Positions 1 through 8,378 of a DNA stretch of 12,363 nt are shown piece after piece (position 1 is the stretch's first letter; each line of letters begins with the position of its first letter). This DNA is from Peptococcaceae bacterium (lineage in GTDB: Bacteria > Bacillota > Peptococcia > DRI-13 > UBA5745), in contig JAISDM010000177.1 in NCBI GenBank assembly GCA_031264885.1, positions 1-12,363 of the forward strand. Reading direction: 5' to 3'. Both the position numbers and the translations under genes were made by a program. The notes beneath the pieces are model-generated. The model was not told the origin of the DNA. It was given only the letters and a program-made list of their open reading frames with translations, and did not search any database.

Positions 1-2546
1 TTGACCCCGGTGCAGCCCTGAACCAGGCGGTTGATCTCCGCGTTCCGCACAGGGAGCTTGCGTTCCTCAAAATAGTTCTTCACAAAGCCGTAAGCCGTTT
101 TATCCGCCACCGTGGCGATGGTCCCCGCCCGGAACACATGATCCTTGCCAAACAGATCCTCCGTATATTTATGCGCCCTCCCCTGATATTCCCCGGAAAA
201 ATTCAGATCGATGTCCGGGATTTTTTCCCCTTTAAAGCCCAAAAAAACCTCAAAAGGGATATCGAAGCCGTCTTTGATCAACGCCTCCCCGCACTCAGGG
301 CAGCTCTTGGCCGGCATGTCCGCGCCGCAGGCAAAGGCGTGATCCCCGTGGAACTCCGTATGCCGGCACCGGGGGCAGCGGTAATGGGGCGGCATGGGAT
401 TCACCTCGGTGATCTGGCACAGGTAAGCCGCCAAAGACGAACCCACCGAACCCCTGGAACCCACCAGGTAGCCGTCCTCATTGGATTTTTTCACCAAACG
501 GTGCGCGATGAGGTACAGCACCGTATAGCCGTGGCTGATGATGGAGCGCATCTCCTGATCGAGCCGGTCCTGAATGATCCGGGGCAGCGGATCCCCGTAC
601 AGCTCCCCCGCCTTCCGGAACGCCATATCCCGGATCTCCTCGTCGCTGCCCGGGATCACCGGCGGGGCAAATTCATCGGGCACCGGCTGAATCGGTTCCA
701 TCCAGCCCGCGATGAGCCGGGTGTTCCCAACCACCGCCTCATAAGCCTCCGCCTCCCCCAAGTAGGCAAACTCCTCCAACATCTCCTCCGTAGTTTTGAA
801 ATACAGCGGCGCCTGCTGATCCGCGTCCTCAAACCCCTTGCCCGCCATCAAAATACGGCGGTATATCTCACCCTCCGGATTCAAAAAGTGTACGTCCCCC
901 GTGGCCGCCACCGGGACGCCCAATCGCTTCCCCAGCTGAAATATCTGTCTGTTCAGCTCCAGAACCGCCTGCTCGTCGGGCAATATCCCCTTCCGGACCA
1001 TGAACATATTGTTGCCCCGGGGCTGGATCTCCAGATAATCATAGAAAGCCGCGGTCCGGTCGATTTCCTCCGGACTGCCCCCCCGAAGTATCTTTTGAAA
1101 CAGCTCCCCCGCCTCACAGGCGGAACCCAAGATCAGCCCTTCCCGGTGCTGATTCAGCAAGGTTCTGGGGATCCGCGGCGTCCGCTTGAAATGATCCAGA
1201 TGAGACAGAGAGATCAGCTTGTACAGGTTGAGCAGCCCGACTTGATTCTTTGCCAAAATCACAATATGATAGGTCGCGGCCTCCTTCCCGTTCTCCGCCA
1301 AATCGCACAAATACCCCTCCACCCCATAGATGACCTTGACGCGGCCCTTTGCCGCCGCCATGGCCTCGGGGAAGGCTTGCACCACCCCGTGATCCGTAAT
1401 GGCCACCGCCTCATGGCCCCATTCCGCGGCCTGGCTGACCAAAGTCTCCGCGGTGTCCATGGCGTCCATGAAACTCATCTTCGTATGCAGGTGCAGCTCC
1501 ACCCTTTTTTCGGCGGCCTGATCCAGCCGCTTGGGCGCTTCCACACGGGTGATGTCATTGGGATACAGCGTCAGCTCCTTGGAATAGGAATCATAGCGGA
1601 CCGGCCCCCGGAATAAGTACCATTCCCCTTTCGCGATCCGCGTCATGTCAAAATTGGGATTCTTTTCCTGGGAAATAAAACACTTGCAAACGATAGAATC
1701 GGTATAATCCGTAATGGAAAAAGACAGAATCCATGTCCCGTTCTTGCTCTGGCGAACGTCTTCCATGTCAAAAATCAGACCCCGCGCCAGGACGCTCTTC
1801 TCTTCCTCCGTAATGCCGCTCAGCGGCGTCGTCTTCGACACGGCCGGCCCCTGCCCTTTGGCCCGGCTTTCGATTTTTCTGCCCAAAACCACATGACTGG
1901 CCTCTTTTGGCCGGGCCGCGGCGCTCCGCGCCAGATCGGCGGTAAAATCGCGCAAAGACAAATCTTCCTTCTCGTTCAGCCGGTCCAATGGGGTCCGCGC
2001 GTCCTCTTTCTCTTCCAACAGGGCGAAATCCACCGAAACCTCCAGCCCGTAGTGGACCTTAAAAATAGCCTCAACAAAGGCGCCGGCATTCTGCGTTTTG
2101 GCGTAAGCCAGCCCCATCTCCACCCTCAGACAGAGGGTCAGCCGGTTCCCCCGCGCCTGCCAGTCCGCGCCCTCCAGCCAGGCGGCCGCGCTGGGCAGCG
2201 ATTCGGCGAGACGGGCCAGCACCTTTTCTTTTTCCCGGCTGCAGACCGACGCCAGATCCCCGGCGGATTCGGGCCGGATAAAATAGAATTCCCCTTGAAC
2301 TTCCGGGCCAAAAGCATCGTTCCATATTTCACGGACCCGTCTCTCATCCTCCGGCGCCGTCCCAAGGGGACTGTGGAAATAGATTTCCCAGGATCCGCGG
2401 TCCGGGGAAATATACACATGCTGAAGCCTCAGAGACTCCAGCCGGCGCCGTTCATCCGGATCCAGCCCCGGCCCCGTCCCGGCGGAGCGCCCGGACTGAT
2501 CCAGCACCCGAATCCAGGGATCCTGTAAGCCTGTTGTTGAGCCCAT
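1..2546 (-). CDS. polC: DNA polymerase III alpha subunit, PolC type (5' part; exonuclease domain absent)
   Basis: This is the replicative DNA polymerase of low-GC-type Gram-positives. The frame is open from ATG at 2546 to the left edge, so about 849 residues are visible and the 3' end lies outside. The start is supported by GAGGG seven bases upstream; an in-frame ATG at 2552 sits too close to that site. Visible order: N-terminal domain (~1-250), OB fold (~255-335), PHP domain (~349-560) with H352, H354, D361, H386, E410, H427, C477, D551 and H553, a zinc ribbon (C724, C727, C749, C752), and the palm motif PDIDLNFSGEY with D778 and D780. In Bacillus PolC a DEDD exonuclease of about 190 residues lies between the E410 and H427 equivalents; here the two are 17 positions apart with no break in frame. 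If the C-terminus is normal, full length would be near 1,240 residues against 1,437 in B. subtilis. It follows proS by 13 bases. Identity is certain; the missing domain is read directly from the sequence. Confidence 0.97.
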   Translation of the reverse strand, partial: MGSTTGLQDPWIRVLDQSGRSAGTGPGLDPDERRRLESLRLQHVYISPDRGSWEIYFHSPLGTAPEDERRVREIWNDAFGPEVQGEFYFIRPESAGDLASVCSREKEKVLARLAESLPSAAAWLEGADWQARGNRLTLCLRVEMGLAYAKTQNAGAFVEAIFKVHYGLEVSVDFALLEEKEDARTPLDRLNEKEDLSLRDFTADLARSAAARPKEASHVVLGRKIESRAKGQGPAVSKTTPLSGITEEEKSVLARGLIFDMEDVRQSKNGTWILSFSITDYTDSIVCKCFISQEKNPNFDMTRIAKGEWYLFRGPVRYDSYSKELTLYPNDITRVEAPKRLDQAAEKRVELHLHTKMSFMDAMDTAETLVSQAAEWGHEAVAITDHGVVQAFPEAMAAAKGRVKVIYGVEGYLCDLAENGKEAATYHIVILAKNQVGLLNLYKLISLSHLDHFKRTPRIPRTLLNQHREGLILGSACEAGELFQKILRGGSPEEIDRTAAFYDYLEIQPRGNNMFMVRKGILPDEQAVLELNRQIFQLGKRLGVPVAATGDVHFLNPEGEIYRRILMAGKGFEDADQQAPLYFKTTEEMLEEFAYLGEAEAYEAVVGNTRLIAGWMEPIQPVPDEFAPPVIPGSDEEIRDMAFRKAGELYGDPLPRIIQDRLDQEMRSIISHGYTVLYLIAHRLVKKSNEDGYLVGSRGSVGSSLAAYLCQITEVNPMPPHYRCPRCRHTEFHGDHAFACGADMPAKSCPECGEALIKDGFDIPFEVFLGFKGEKIPDIDLNFSGEYQGRAHKYTEDLFGKDHVFRAGTIATVADKTAYGFVKNYFEERKLPVRNAEINRLVQGCTGV

Positions 2547-2559
2547 CGACATACCCTCG

Positions 2560-4350
2560 CTACGCCTCCGAAACCATAGACGCCGCCCGCCGGACACATG
2601 CCTCCGCGGTCAGCAGCTCCACCTGTTTATCCTTGCGCAAACGGAATTCCACCTGCCCCGACTCCGTATACTTCTTCCCCACCGTAACGCGGATGGGAAA
2701 TCCGATCAAATCCGCGTCCTTGAACTTCACCCCGGCCCGTTCGTCCCGGTCGTCCAGCACGGTCTCCACCCCCGCCTCTTCCAGCGCCCGGTGGATCTCA
2801 CAGGCCGCCTCAAACACCGGCCCCGACGCCTGGACGGGAACCACTACGCAATGAAAGGGCGCGATCCGCGCCGGCCAAATAATGCCGTCTCCGTCATGAT
2901 TCTGCTCCACCGAAGCCGCCATGGTCCGGCTGACCCCGATGCCATAGCTCCCCATGACGATGGGCTGCTCTTTCCCGCCCTCGTCCAGATACGTGGCGTC
3001 CAGCGCATTGCTGTACTTGGTTCCGATCTTAAATACCTGTCCCACCTCGATGCCCCTGGCGCCCAGCAGAGCCGCGCCGCATTCGGGACAGGGCTCGCCG
3101 GCCTCCAATGTCCTCAGATCCCCGTATTCCGCCCGGAAATCCCTCCCCGGCCGTACATATTTGTAATGGAAATCCGGTTCGTTGGCTCCCGTCACCGCCC
3201 AGTCCAGCGCGGCGACCTCATAGTCCGCGTAAACCGTCACAGTCTCCCGCAATCCCACCGGCCCCACGAAGCCCGGCTCACAGCCCGCCGCTGCCGCCAC
3301 TTCCCCGGCGCCGGCCAATTCCACTTGAAGCGCCCCCAGCATATTCTGAAGCTTGATTTCGTTGACCTCCCGGTCTCCCCGGACCAGCGCGCAGACCAGC
3401 CTCTGCCCCTCGGCAAAACTCACCGTATAGAACAAGGTCTTGACGCACCGGGAAGGGGCGGCGCCCAATCCCTCGGCCACCTGAGCGATGGTCTTCCAGC
3501 CGGGCGTGGCCGTTTTCTCCATCGCCGGAACCCCGGCGCCGGCGGAATCCGCCCCCACTGTCTCCGCAAGCGCGTCACGCGCCGCGTCCGCTCCCGGCGT
3601 TCCCGCCATCTCCGCCCGCGCCGAAGACGGGACAGGGCACTTGGCGATCTCCACATTGGCGGCGTACCGGCATTGGGGGCAATGCACGATCTCCGCCTCT
3701 CCCGATTCCGCCATCACCATAAACTCATGGCTGGAATTGCCGCCGATGGCGCCCGAGTCGGCCTCCACCGGCCGGAAGTCCAAGCCGCAGGCGGTGAACA
3801 CGGCGGTATAAGCGTCATACATCTTCTGATAGGAAATATCCAGCCCCGCCTCGTCCCGGTCGAAGGAATACAGATCCTTCATGATAAACTCCCGCCCCCG
3901 CATCAGCCCGAACCGCGGCCGGCGCTCATCCCGGAACTTGTCCTGGATCTGATACAGCAGCAATGGCAGCTGCCGCCAGGAGTACACCTCCCCCCGGATC
4001 AGATCCGCCATCAGCTCCTCATGGGTGGGCCCCAGGCAAAAATCCCGGTCATGCCTGTCCTTCAGCCGCATCAGTTCCCGGCCGTACACATCCCAGCGCC
4101 CGGACTCCCGCCACAGCTCCGCCGGCTGCATAATCGGCATCAATATCTCCTGCCCCCCCGCCCGATCCATTTCCCTGCGGATAATGGCGGAAATCTTCGT
4201 CAAAACCCGCTGGGCCAGCGGCAGGTAAGTATACACCCCCGAGGAGGACTTGCGGATGAACCCCGCCCGCAAAAGCAGCTGATGGCTGACGACCTCCGCC
4301 TCCGCCGGCGTCTCCCTTAACGTAGGAGAAAACAATTGACTCAACAGCAT
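2560..4350 (-). CDS. proS: Prolyl-tRNA synthetase, bacterial type with editing insertion
   Basis: Cytoplasmic class II synthetase that charges tRNA-Pro. Its 596 residues contain motif 1 around 65-85, motif 2 around 139-160 (FRDERRPRFGLMRGREFIMKD), the editing INS domain at roughly 285-400, motif 3 around 467-483 (GSYGIGVSRTMAASVEQN) and a C-terminal anticodon-binding domain (~495-590). Cys pairs at 224/227 (CPQC) and 421/424 (CPEC) bracket the INS domain and could bind metal; that is inference. It is longer than the usual ~570 residues, mainly because of an Ala/Gly-rich linker at about 240-283 before the INS domain. Start ATG at 4350; the Shine-Dalgarno GGAGGAG lies inside the last codons of ispG, whose stop is 7 bases upstream, so the two are probably coupled. 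polC follows in the same transcript. Confidence 0.97.
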   Translation of the reverse strand: MLLSQLFSPTLRETPAEAEVVSHQLLLRAGFIRKSSSGVYTYLPLAQRVLTKISAIIRREMDRAGGQEILMPIMQPAELWRESGRWDVYGRELMRLKDRHDRDFCLGPTHEELMADLIRGEVYSWRQLPLLLYQIQDKFRDERRPRFGLMRGREFIMKDLYSFDRDEAGLDISYQKMYDAYTAVFTACGLDFRPVEADSGAIGGNSSHEFMVMAESGEAEIVHCPQCRYAANVEIAKCPVPSSARAEMAGTPGADAARDALAETVGADSAGAGVPAMEKTATPGWKTIAQVAEGLGAAPSRCVKTLFYTVSFAEGQRLVCALVRGDREVNEIKLQNMLGALQVELAGAGEVAAAAGCEPGFVGPVGLRETVTVYADYEVAALDWAVTGANEPDFHYKYVRPGRDFRAEYGDLRTLEAGEPCPECGAALLGARGIEVGQVFKIGTKYSNALDATYLDEGGKEQPIVMGSYGIGVSRTMAASVEQNHDGDGIIWPARIAPFHCVVVPVQASGPVFEAACEIHRALEEAGVETVLDDRDERAGVKFKDADLIGFPIRVTVGKKYTESGQVEFRLRKDKQVELLTAEACVRRAASMVSEA

Positions 4351-4357
4351 AATGTAT

Positions 4358-5521
4358 TCATTCTCCTCCCCCGGCGGCCGTTTCGCGCGCCAAATACTCC
4401 TCGACGAACCGCATCAGCACATCCACGATCCGGTCTTCCGGCGCCTTCTCCCGAACCTCGCCCCTGACAAATATCACGCCTTCGCCTTTCCCGCCGGCCA
4501 CGCCCACATCCGCCGCCCGCGCCTCTCCCGGCCCGTTGACGGCGCAGCCCATCACCGCCACGGTGACGCCCCGCCCGTCTCCCGCCGGCGCCTCCGGGCC
4601 TTCCAAACGCGCCAGCTCAGGCATCGCGTGAATCCGCGCCTGAATCTCCCGGACCAGCGCCGGCAAATCCACCTGACAGCGCCCGCAGGTGGGGCAGGAC
4701 ACAATCTCCGCCCCGCCGCCCCGGAGTCCCAGGTTTCTCAATATCTGCTTCGCCACAGGAATCTCCTCCAGCGGATCCCCCGTCAGAGAGACCCGGATGG
4801 TATCCCCAACGCCCTCCGCCAGAAGGATCCCGATACCCAGCGCGGACTTCACCGCCCCCGCCCCGGGCAGCCCCGCCTCCGTCACCCCCAGGTGCAGAGG
4901 ATAATCGGTTTTGTCCGCCATCAGACGGCAGGCTTGTACCATCAGCGGCACAGAGGACGCCTTCAGGGAAATCTTAATCTGATCATAATACAGATCCTCC
5001 AGGATCCGGATATGATTGAGAGCGCTCTCCGCCATCGCCTCAGGGGTGACGCCCCCGTACCGCGCCAATATCTCTTTCTCCAAAGATCCGGCGTTCACCC
5101 CGATCCGTATGGGAACCCGGCGCTCCGACGCCGCCCGGACCACTTCCTCCACATTCCGCCTTGCCCCGATGTTTCCCGGATTCAGCCGCAGCCCGTGTAC
5201 CCCCTGGCGGACAGACTCCACCGCCAGCCGGTAATCAAAATGAATGTCGGCGACCACCGGCAAAGGCGACGAGCGGACCAGTTCCCCCAGACAGAGCGCG
5301 GCGTCCATATCCGGCGCCGCCACCCGGACCAGCTCGCAGCCCGCCGCCGCCAGCGCCCGGATCTGCGCCAGGGTTGCCGGCACATTCCGGGTGTCCGTAT
5401 TGGTCATGGACTGAACAGAAACCGGGTGAGCGCCGCCGACACCCACCTTACCCACATATAAGGCGCGCGTCCGCCGCCTGGATATCCAATCCGCCGCCGT
5501 CCTCAAGCCTAAGCCCTCCAC
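4358..5521 (-). CDS. ispG: 4-hydroxy-3-methylbut-2-en-1-yl diphosphate synthase
   Basis: IspG (GcpE) is the 4Fe-4S enzyme of the MEP isoprenoid pathway that converts MEcPP to HMBPP in the cytoplasm. The 387 residues have the expected N-terminal TIM-barrel part (VSVQSMTNTDTRNV near 34-47; ADIHFDYRLA near 91-100) and a C-terminal cluster domain. The probable cluster ligands are C276 and C279 (CPTCGRC), C326 (GCAVNGPGE) and E333, which matches the three-Cys-plus-Glu arrangement of the family. The start is GTG at 5521, seven bases after a strong GGAGG; no better ATG is seen. It starts 11 bases after the rseP stop and ends 7 bases before proS, so all belong to one transcript. Its presence implies a working MEP pathway in the organism, although the pathway gene dxr is not at its usual nearby place. 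Confidence 0.97.
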   Translation of the reverse strand: MEGLGLRTAADWISRRRTRALYVGKVGVGGAHPVSVQSMTNTDTRNVPATLAQIRALAAAGCELVRVAAPDMDAALCLGELVRSSPLPVVADIHFDYRLAVESVRQGVHGLRLNPGNIGARRNVEEVVRAASERRVPIRIGVNAGSLEKEILARYGGVTPEAMAESALNHIRILEDLYYDQIKISLKASSVPLMVQACRLMADKTDYPLHLGVTEAGLPGAGAVKSALGIGILLAEGVGDTIRVSLTGDPLEEIPVAKQILRNLGLRGGGAEIVSCPTCGRCQVDLPALVREIQARIHAMPELARLEGPEAPAGDGRGVTVAVMGCAVNGPGEARAADVGVAGGKGEGVIFVRGEVREKAPEDRIVDVLMRFVEEYLARETAAGGGE

Positions 5522-5532
5522 AGCCCCGCCTC

Positions 5533-6585
5533 CTAATTAAAAAGCCGCAGCACGTCAAAATAAGTGACGACCACCATCAGCATCAGAAGCGCCACCAGTC
5601 CGGCCAAATGGATCATCCCCTCTTTCTTGGGATTGATGGGCCGGCGAATGATTTTTTCAATCAGAATAAACAAAAGCCGCCCCCCATCCAAAGCCGGAAT
5701 GGGCAGCAGATTACAGATGCCGATATTGATCGACAAAAAAGCCGTGAGAAAAATCAGACTGACCATCCCCTCTTGGGCCGTCTGAGCGATGGTCTGTACG
5801 ATGCCCACAGGCCCGGACAGATCCCGGACGGACACCCCTCCCGAGAACATCTCGCGCAGCGCCTGAATGATGACCCCGAAGGTGACCCCCGTCTGCCGGA
5901 ACCCCGCCGAAATCCCCTCACCCGGAGACAAGTTCTCCCAGATCAGGTTCTCCGGTCCCGTCATGATCCCGATCAATTGCCGCCCGCTCTCCGGATCCAA
6001 CCGGGGCTCCAGCGTGACAGACCGGCTGTCCCCATCCCTGTCCAGAACCAAGTCCATCTCGCCGCCGGCGTGATTCTGGATCGCCAGAAGTATCCCGTTC
6101 CAATCGCTTACATCGGTTCCGTTCACAGACGTGATCCGGTCCCCCGGCAGGACACCCGCCGCGCCCGCCGCGCCGTCCGGAGCGACCTCCTGAATGCGGT
6201 TGCTGTAGCCCAGAGGAATCCCGACAATCGAATAAATCAGCACAAACAGGACCAGCGCCAAAACAAAGTTCATCACAGGCCCCGCCACAGTAATGGCAGC
6301 CCGAACCCGGGGCGGCTGACGGTCAAAACGCCGGGACTCGTCACAAACCTCCCCCCCGCTTTGAAGCCCGTCCGGTTCCCCCACCATAGCGCACAGTCCC
6401 CCCACAGGCAGCGCCCGAAGCACATATTCGGTTTCCTTCCCCTTGTACCCAATGAGCTTAGGCCCCATCCCCAGGCTGAATTCCACCACCTTCACCCCAG
6501 TCAGCTTCGCCACCGTAAAATGCCCCAGCTCATGAATAAAAATCACCAGCCCGAAGACCAGCACCACAGCCAAAAAAGACAACAT
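5533..6585 (-). CDS. rseP: RIP metalloprotease RseP (site-2 protease family)
   Basis: Membrane-embedded zinc protease of the S2P family (RseP in E. coli, RasP in Bacillus), which cuts transmembrane substrates such as anti-sigma factors and remnant signal peptides. In 350 residues it shows HELGH in the first membrane segment (H18, E19, H22), a second hydrophobic segment at ~98-122, a PDZ domain at ~125-200 (APDGAAGAAGVLPGDRI), and the second active-site motif NLLPIPALDGG with D300, followed by a hydrophobic C-terminal segment at ~327-342. Length and motif order are normal. Start ATG at 6585 has a GGGGGGTGAG ribosome-binding site just upstream. It lies downstream of a 186-bp hairpin element that separates it from cdsA, and upstream of ispG. 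Confidence 0.96.
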   Translation of the reverse strand: MLSFLAVVLVFGLVIFIHELGHFTVAKLTGVKVVEFSLGMGPKLIGYKGKETEYVLRALPVGGLCAMVGEPDGLQSGGEVCDESRRFDRQPPRVRAAITVAGPVMNFVLALVLFVLIYSIVGIPLGYSNRIQEVAPDGAAGAAGVLPGDRITSVNGTDVSDWNGILLAIQNHAGGEMDLVLDRDGDSRSVTLEPRLDPESGRQLIGIMTGPENLIWENLSPGEGISAGFRQTGVTFGVIIQALREMFSGGVSVRDLSGPVGIVQTIAQTAQEGMVSLIFLTAFLSINIGICNLLPIPALDGGRLLFILIEKIIRRPINPKKEGMIHLAGLVALLMLMVVVTYFDVLRLFN

Positions 6586-6630
6586 TCACTCACCCCCCAA
6601 GATTTCTTAGATGCTTTATCCACAGGTATT

Positions 6631-6816
6631 CCCGATCCCGGGGGAGGATGAGATAGTGCCCGATTAGGCGGAGCGTTTTAGAATTTCTAGGCGAAATTTG
6701 CGTCCGCAAAAGTCACTGTCTGAGCGGAGCGAGTTTGACTTTTGCAGCAAATTGAGCCGTAGAAATTCAAAACGCGGAGCCGTAAGGGCAATATCTCATC
6801 CTCCACCGGATCAGGG
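6631..6816. repeat. Long imperfect inverted repeat (MITE-like hairpin element)
   Basis: The cdsA-rseP gap is almost filled by one large palindrome. The left arm (6643 to ~6713) reads GGAGGATGAGATAGTGCCC and continues through GCGTTTTAGAATTTCTA and GCAAAAGTCA. The reverse complement of the right arm (~6735-6804) reads GGAGGATGAGATATTGCCC, then GCGTTTTGAATTTCTA and GCAAAAGTCA. Outer flanks 6631-6641 and 6806-6816 also pair (CCCGATCCCGG against CCTGATCCGG). The centre is about 20 bases containing GAGCGGAGCGAG. The right end abuts the cdsA stop codon at 6817. There is no coding content and no clear target-site duplication. As RNA it would form a long interrupted hairpin inside the operon transcript. 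It may be a non-autonomous mobile element or a processing/attenuation structure; the sequence does not decide which. Confidence 0.8.
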
Positions 6817-7617
6817 TTACACTACCTTCTCATAAAGCGCCAGCGCCTGATAAAGAATCGGCACAACCCACAACGCCCCGTCAAACCGATCCAATATGCC
6901 CCCGTGACCCGGCAGAATCCTGCTGGCGTCCTTCACCCTGGCCTGCCGCTTAAACAGACTCTCGAACAAATCCCCCGCCTGCCCCAGCATCGAGAGCAAA
7001 GGCGTGAGAACGATCAGCAGCGTCTTATTCCCCATCGGAACAAAGTATAAATAAATCATGACACAGATAAAACTGATGACCACGCCGCCGATAAAACCCT
7101 CCCAGGTTTTTTTCGAGCTGATGTCCGGAAAGAAGGCGTGTTTGCCCAGAAACCTCCCGGTAAAATAAGCCCCCGTGTCCGTCCCCCAAATCACCACCAG
7201 CGCAAAGGCAAACAGCCAGAAACCGTCCATTCCCTCCATCATATTCCTGAGCATAATGAAATGCGCGTAACCCCAGCCCACATAGAAAGCCGCCATGCCG
7301 TTCACACAGAAATCAATAAACGTATAATAGGGATACCTGCCCACACAGGTCAGGGCGCCGGTGAAGATGAACAACACCACGAAACCCGGGATCAAATTCG
7401 ATTGAAAAAACACCCCCACCGCGAAAAACACGGAGCCCACCTCCAAAAAAACCGGAAAAACCCGATGCCCGCAGCGAACGATCAGCCTTCGTATCTCCAT
7501 CATAGACAAAACAGACAAAACCAGCGTCGTCACCAAAAAAGGATACCCGCCGAGCCACGCCATCCAAACCATCAGAGGGGCGCCCACCAACGAAGTCAAT
7601 ATTCTCTGTCTAAGCAT
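6817..7617 (-). CDS. cdsA: Phosphatidate cytidylyltransferase (CDP-diglyceride synthase)
   Basis: Integral membrane enzyme that makes CDP-diacylglycerol from phosphatidic acid and CTP, the branch point to phosphatidylglycerol, cardiolipin and related lipids. The 266 residues are mostly hydrophobic membrane segments. The C-terminal CDP-diglyceride synthase signature is clear at 220-246 (S..KR....KD....P.HGG..DR.D: K223, R224, K229, D230, H238, D243, R244, D246). The SSKKTWEGFIGG stretch at 167-178 and D147/D217 are also typical. ATG at 7617 overlaps the 3' end of uppS by 8 bases and has GGAGGGG six bases upstream, so translation is coupled. It ends exactly where the hairpin element begins. Confidence 0.96.
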   Translation of the reverse strand: MLRQRILTSLVGAPLMVWMAWLGGYPFLVTTLVLSVLSMMEIRRLIVRCGHRVFPVFLEVGSVFFAVGVFFQSNLIPGFVVLFIFTGALTCVGRYPYYTFIDFCVNGMAAFYVGWGYAHFIMLRNMMEGMDGFWLFAFALVVIWGTDTGAYFTGRFLGKHAFFPDISSKKTWEGFIGGVVISFICVMIYLYFVPMGNKTLLIVLTPLLSMLGQAGDLFESLFKRQARVKDASRILPGHGGILDRFDGALWVVPILYQALALYEKVV

Positions 7618-8341
7618 TCTCTACCCCTCCATACCGCCGGTCTCTGTCCTTGTATTCCTTTAACGCCCGTTCCAGATGCGCGGGCGTGAAGTCCGGCCAA
7701 AACAGCGGCGTCACCCACAGCTCCGAGTAAGCGATCTGCCACAGGAAGAAATTGCTGATCCGGTATTCCCCGCCGGTACGGATCACCAAGTCCGGATCAG
7801 GCGTCTGGGGACAGTACATATGGCTTCGAACCGCCTCCTGGTCGATCGCCCCGATATCAAAATCCCCGTCTTCCCTGGCTTTCTCGGCCAGCGCTTTGAC
7901 CGCGCCGACGATTTCCGCCCTGCCGCCGTAATTTAAGGCCACCTGAAGATACAGCACATCATTGTTCCGGGTGGTCTCCCAAGCCTTCGCCAACTGCCGC
8001 CTGACCGGCTCCGCCAGCGCCTCCACATCGCCGATGGCCTGCACGCGAACCCCTTTCCGGTGCAGATGATCCAACTCTTTCTCAATATATTCAACCAACA
8101 GCCCCATCAGAGCAGATACCTCATTTTTGGGGCGCTTCCAATTTTCCGTGGAAAAAGCGTACACAGTCAGATAACGGATCCCCAATTCCGGGCACGCCTC
8201 AATGATCGACTTCAGCGTCTCCACTCCAGCCCGGTGCCCAAGCGTCCTCGGCAGCCCTCGCCGCTTCGCCCAGCGCCCGTTTCCATCCATAATAATCGCC
8301 ACATGAACCGCACCTTCCGCCAATCCGCCCATCAACTCCAT
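7610..8341 (-). CDS. uppS: Isoprenyl transferase (undecaprenyl diphosphate synthase)
   Basis: Cis-prenyltransferase that extends farnesyl diphosphate with IPP to the C55 lipid used as carrier in peptidoglycan and wall polymer synthesis. The 243 residues carry the family blocks: IIMDGNGRWAKRRG with catalytic D19, the GHRAG motif, YAFSTENWKRP, LNYGGRAEI, and the C-terminal DLVIRTGGEYRISNFFLWQ and ELWVTPLFWPDF. Start ATG at 8341 has no strong Shine-Dalgarno; an in-frame ATG at 8332 is an alternative and leaves the first catalytic motif intact. A repeat-rich 448-base gap precedes it, so it may need its own promoter, which I could not identify convincingly. Confidence 0.96.
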   Translation of the reverse strand: MELMGGLAEGAVHVAIIMDGNGRWAKRRGLPRTLGHRAGVETLKSIIEACPELGIRYLTVYAFSTENWKRPKNEVSALMGLLVEYIEKELDHLHRKGVRVQAIGDVEALAEPVRRQLAKAWETTRNNDVLYLQVALNYGGRAEIVGAVKALAEKAREDGDFDIGAIDQEAVRSHMYCPQTPDPDLVIRTGGEYRISNFFLWQIAYSELWVTPLFWPDFTPAHLERALKEYKDRDRRYGGVENA

Positions 8342-8378
8342 TACCGCTTCATTTTTATTATTTTACCCATTTTATATT

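Noticed and set aside
138..1616. Long plus-strand open frame of 492 codons
   Set aside because: It lies opposite polC, has low-complexity Arg/Pro/His-rich composition and no recognisable motif, and is a by-product of GC-rich codon use on the other strand.
2791..4320. Long plus-strand open frame of 509 codons
   Set aside because: Antisense shadow of proS, with no domain and composition typical of mirrored GC-rich code.
4352..6651. Two overlapping plus-strand open frames (4352-5461 and 5161-6651)
   Set aside because: Shadows of ispG and rseP, which have clear catalytic motifs on the minus strand.
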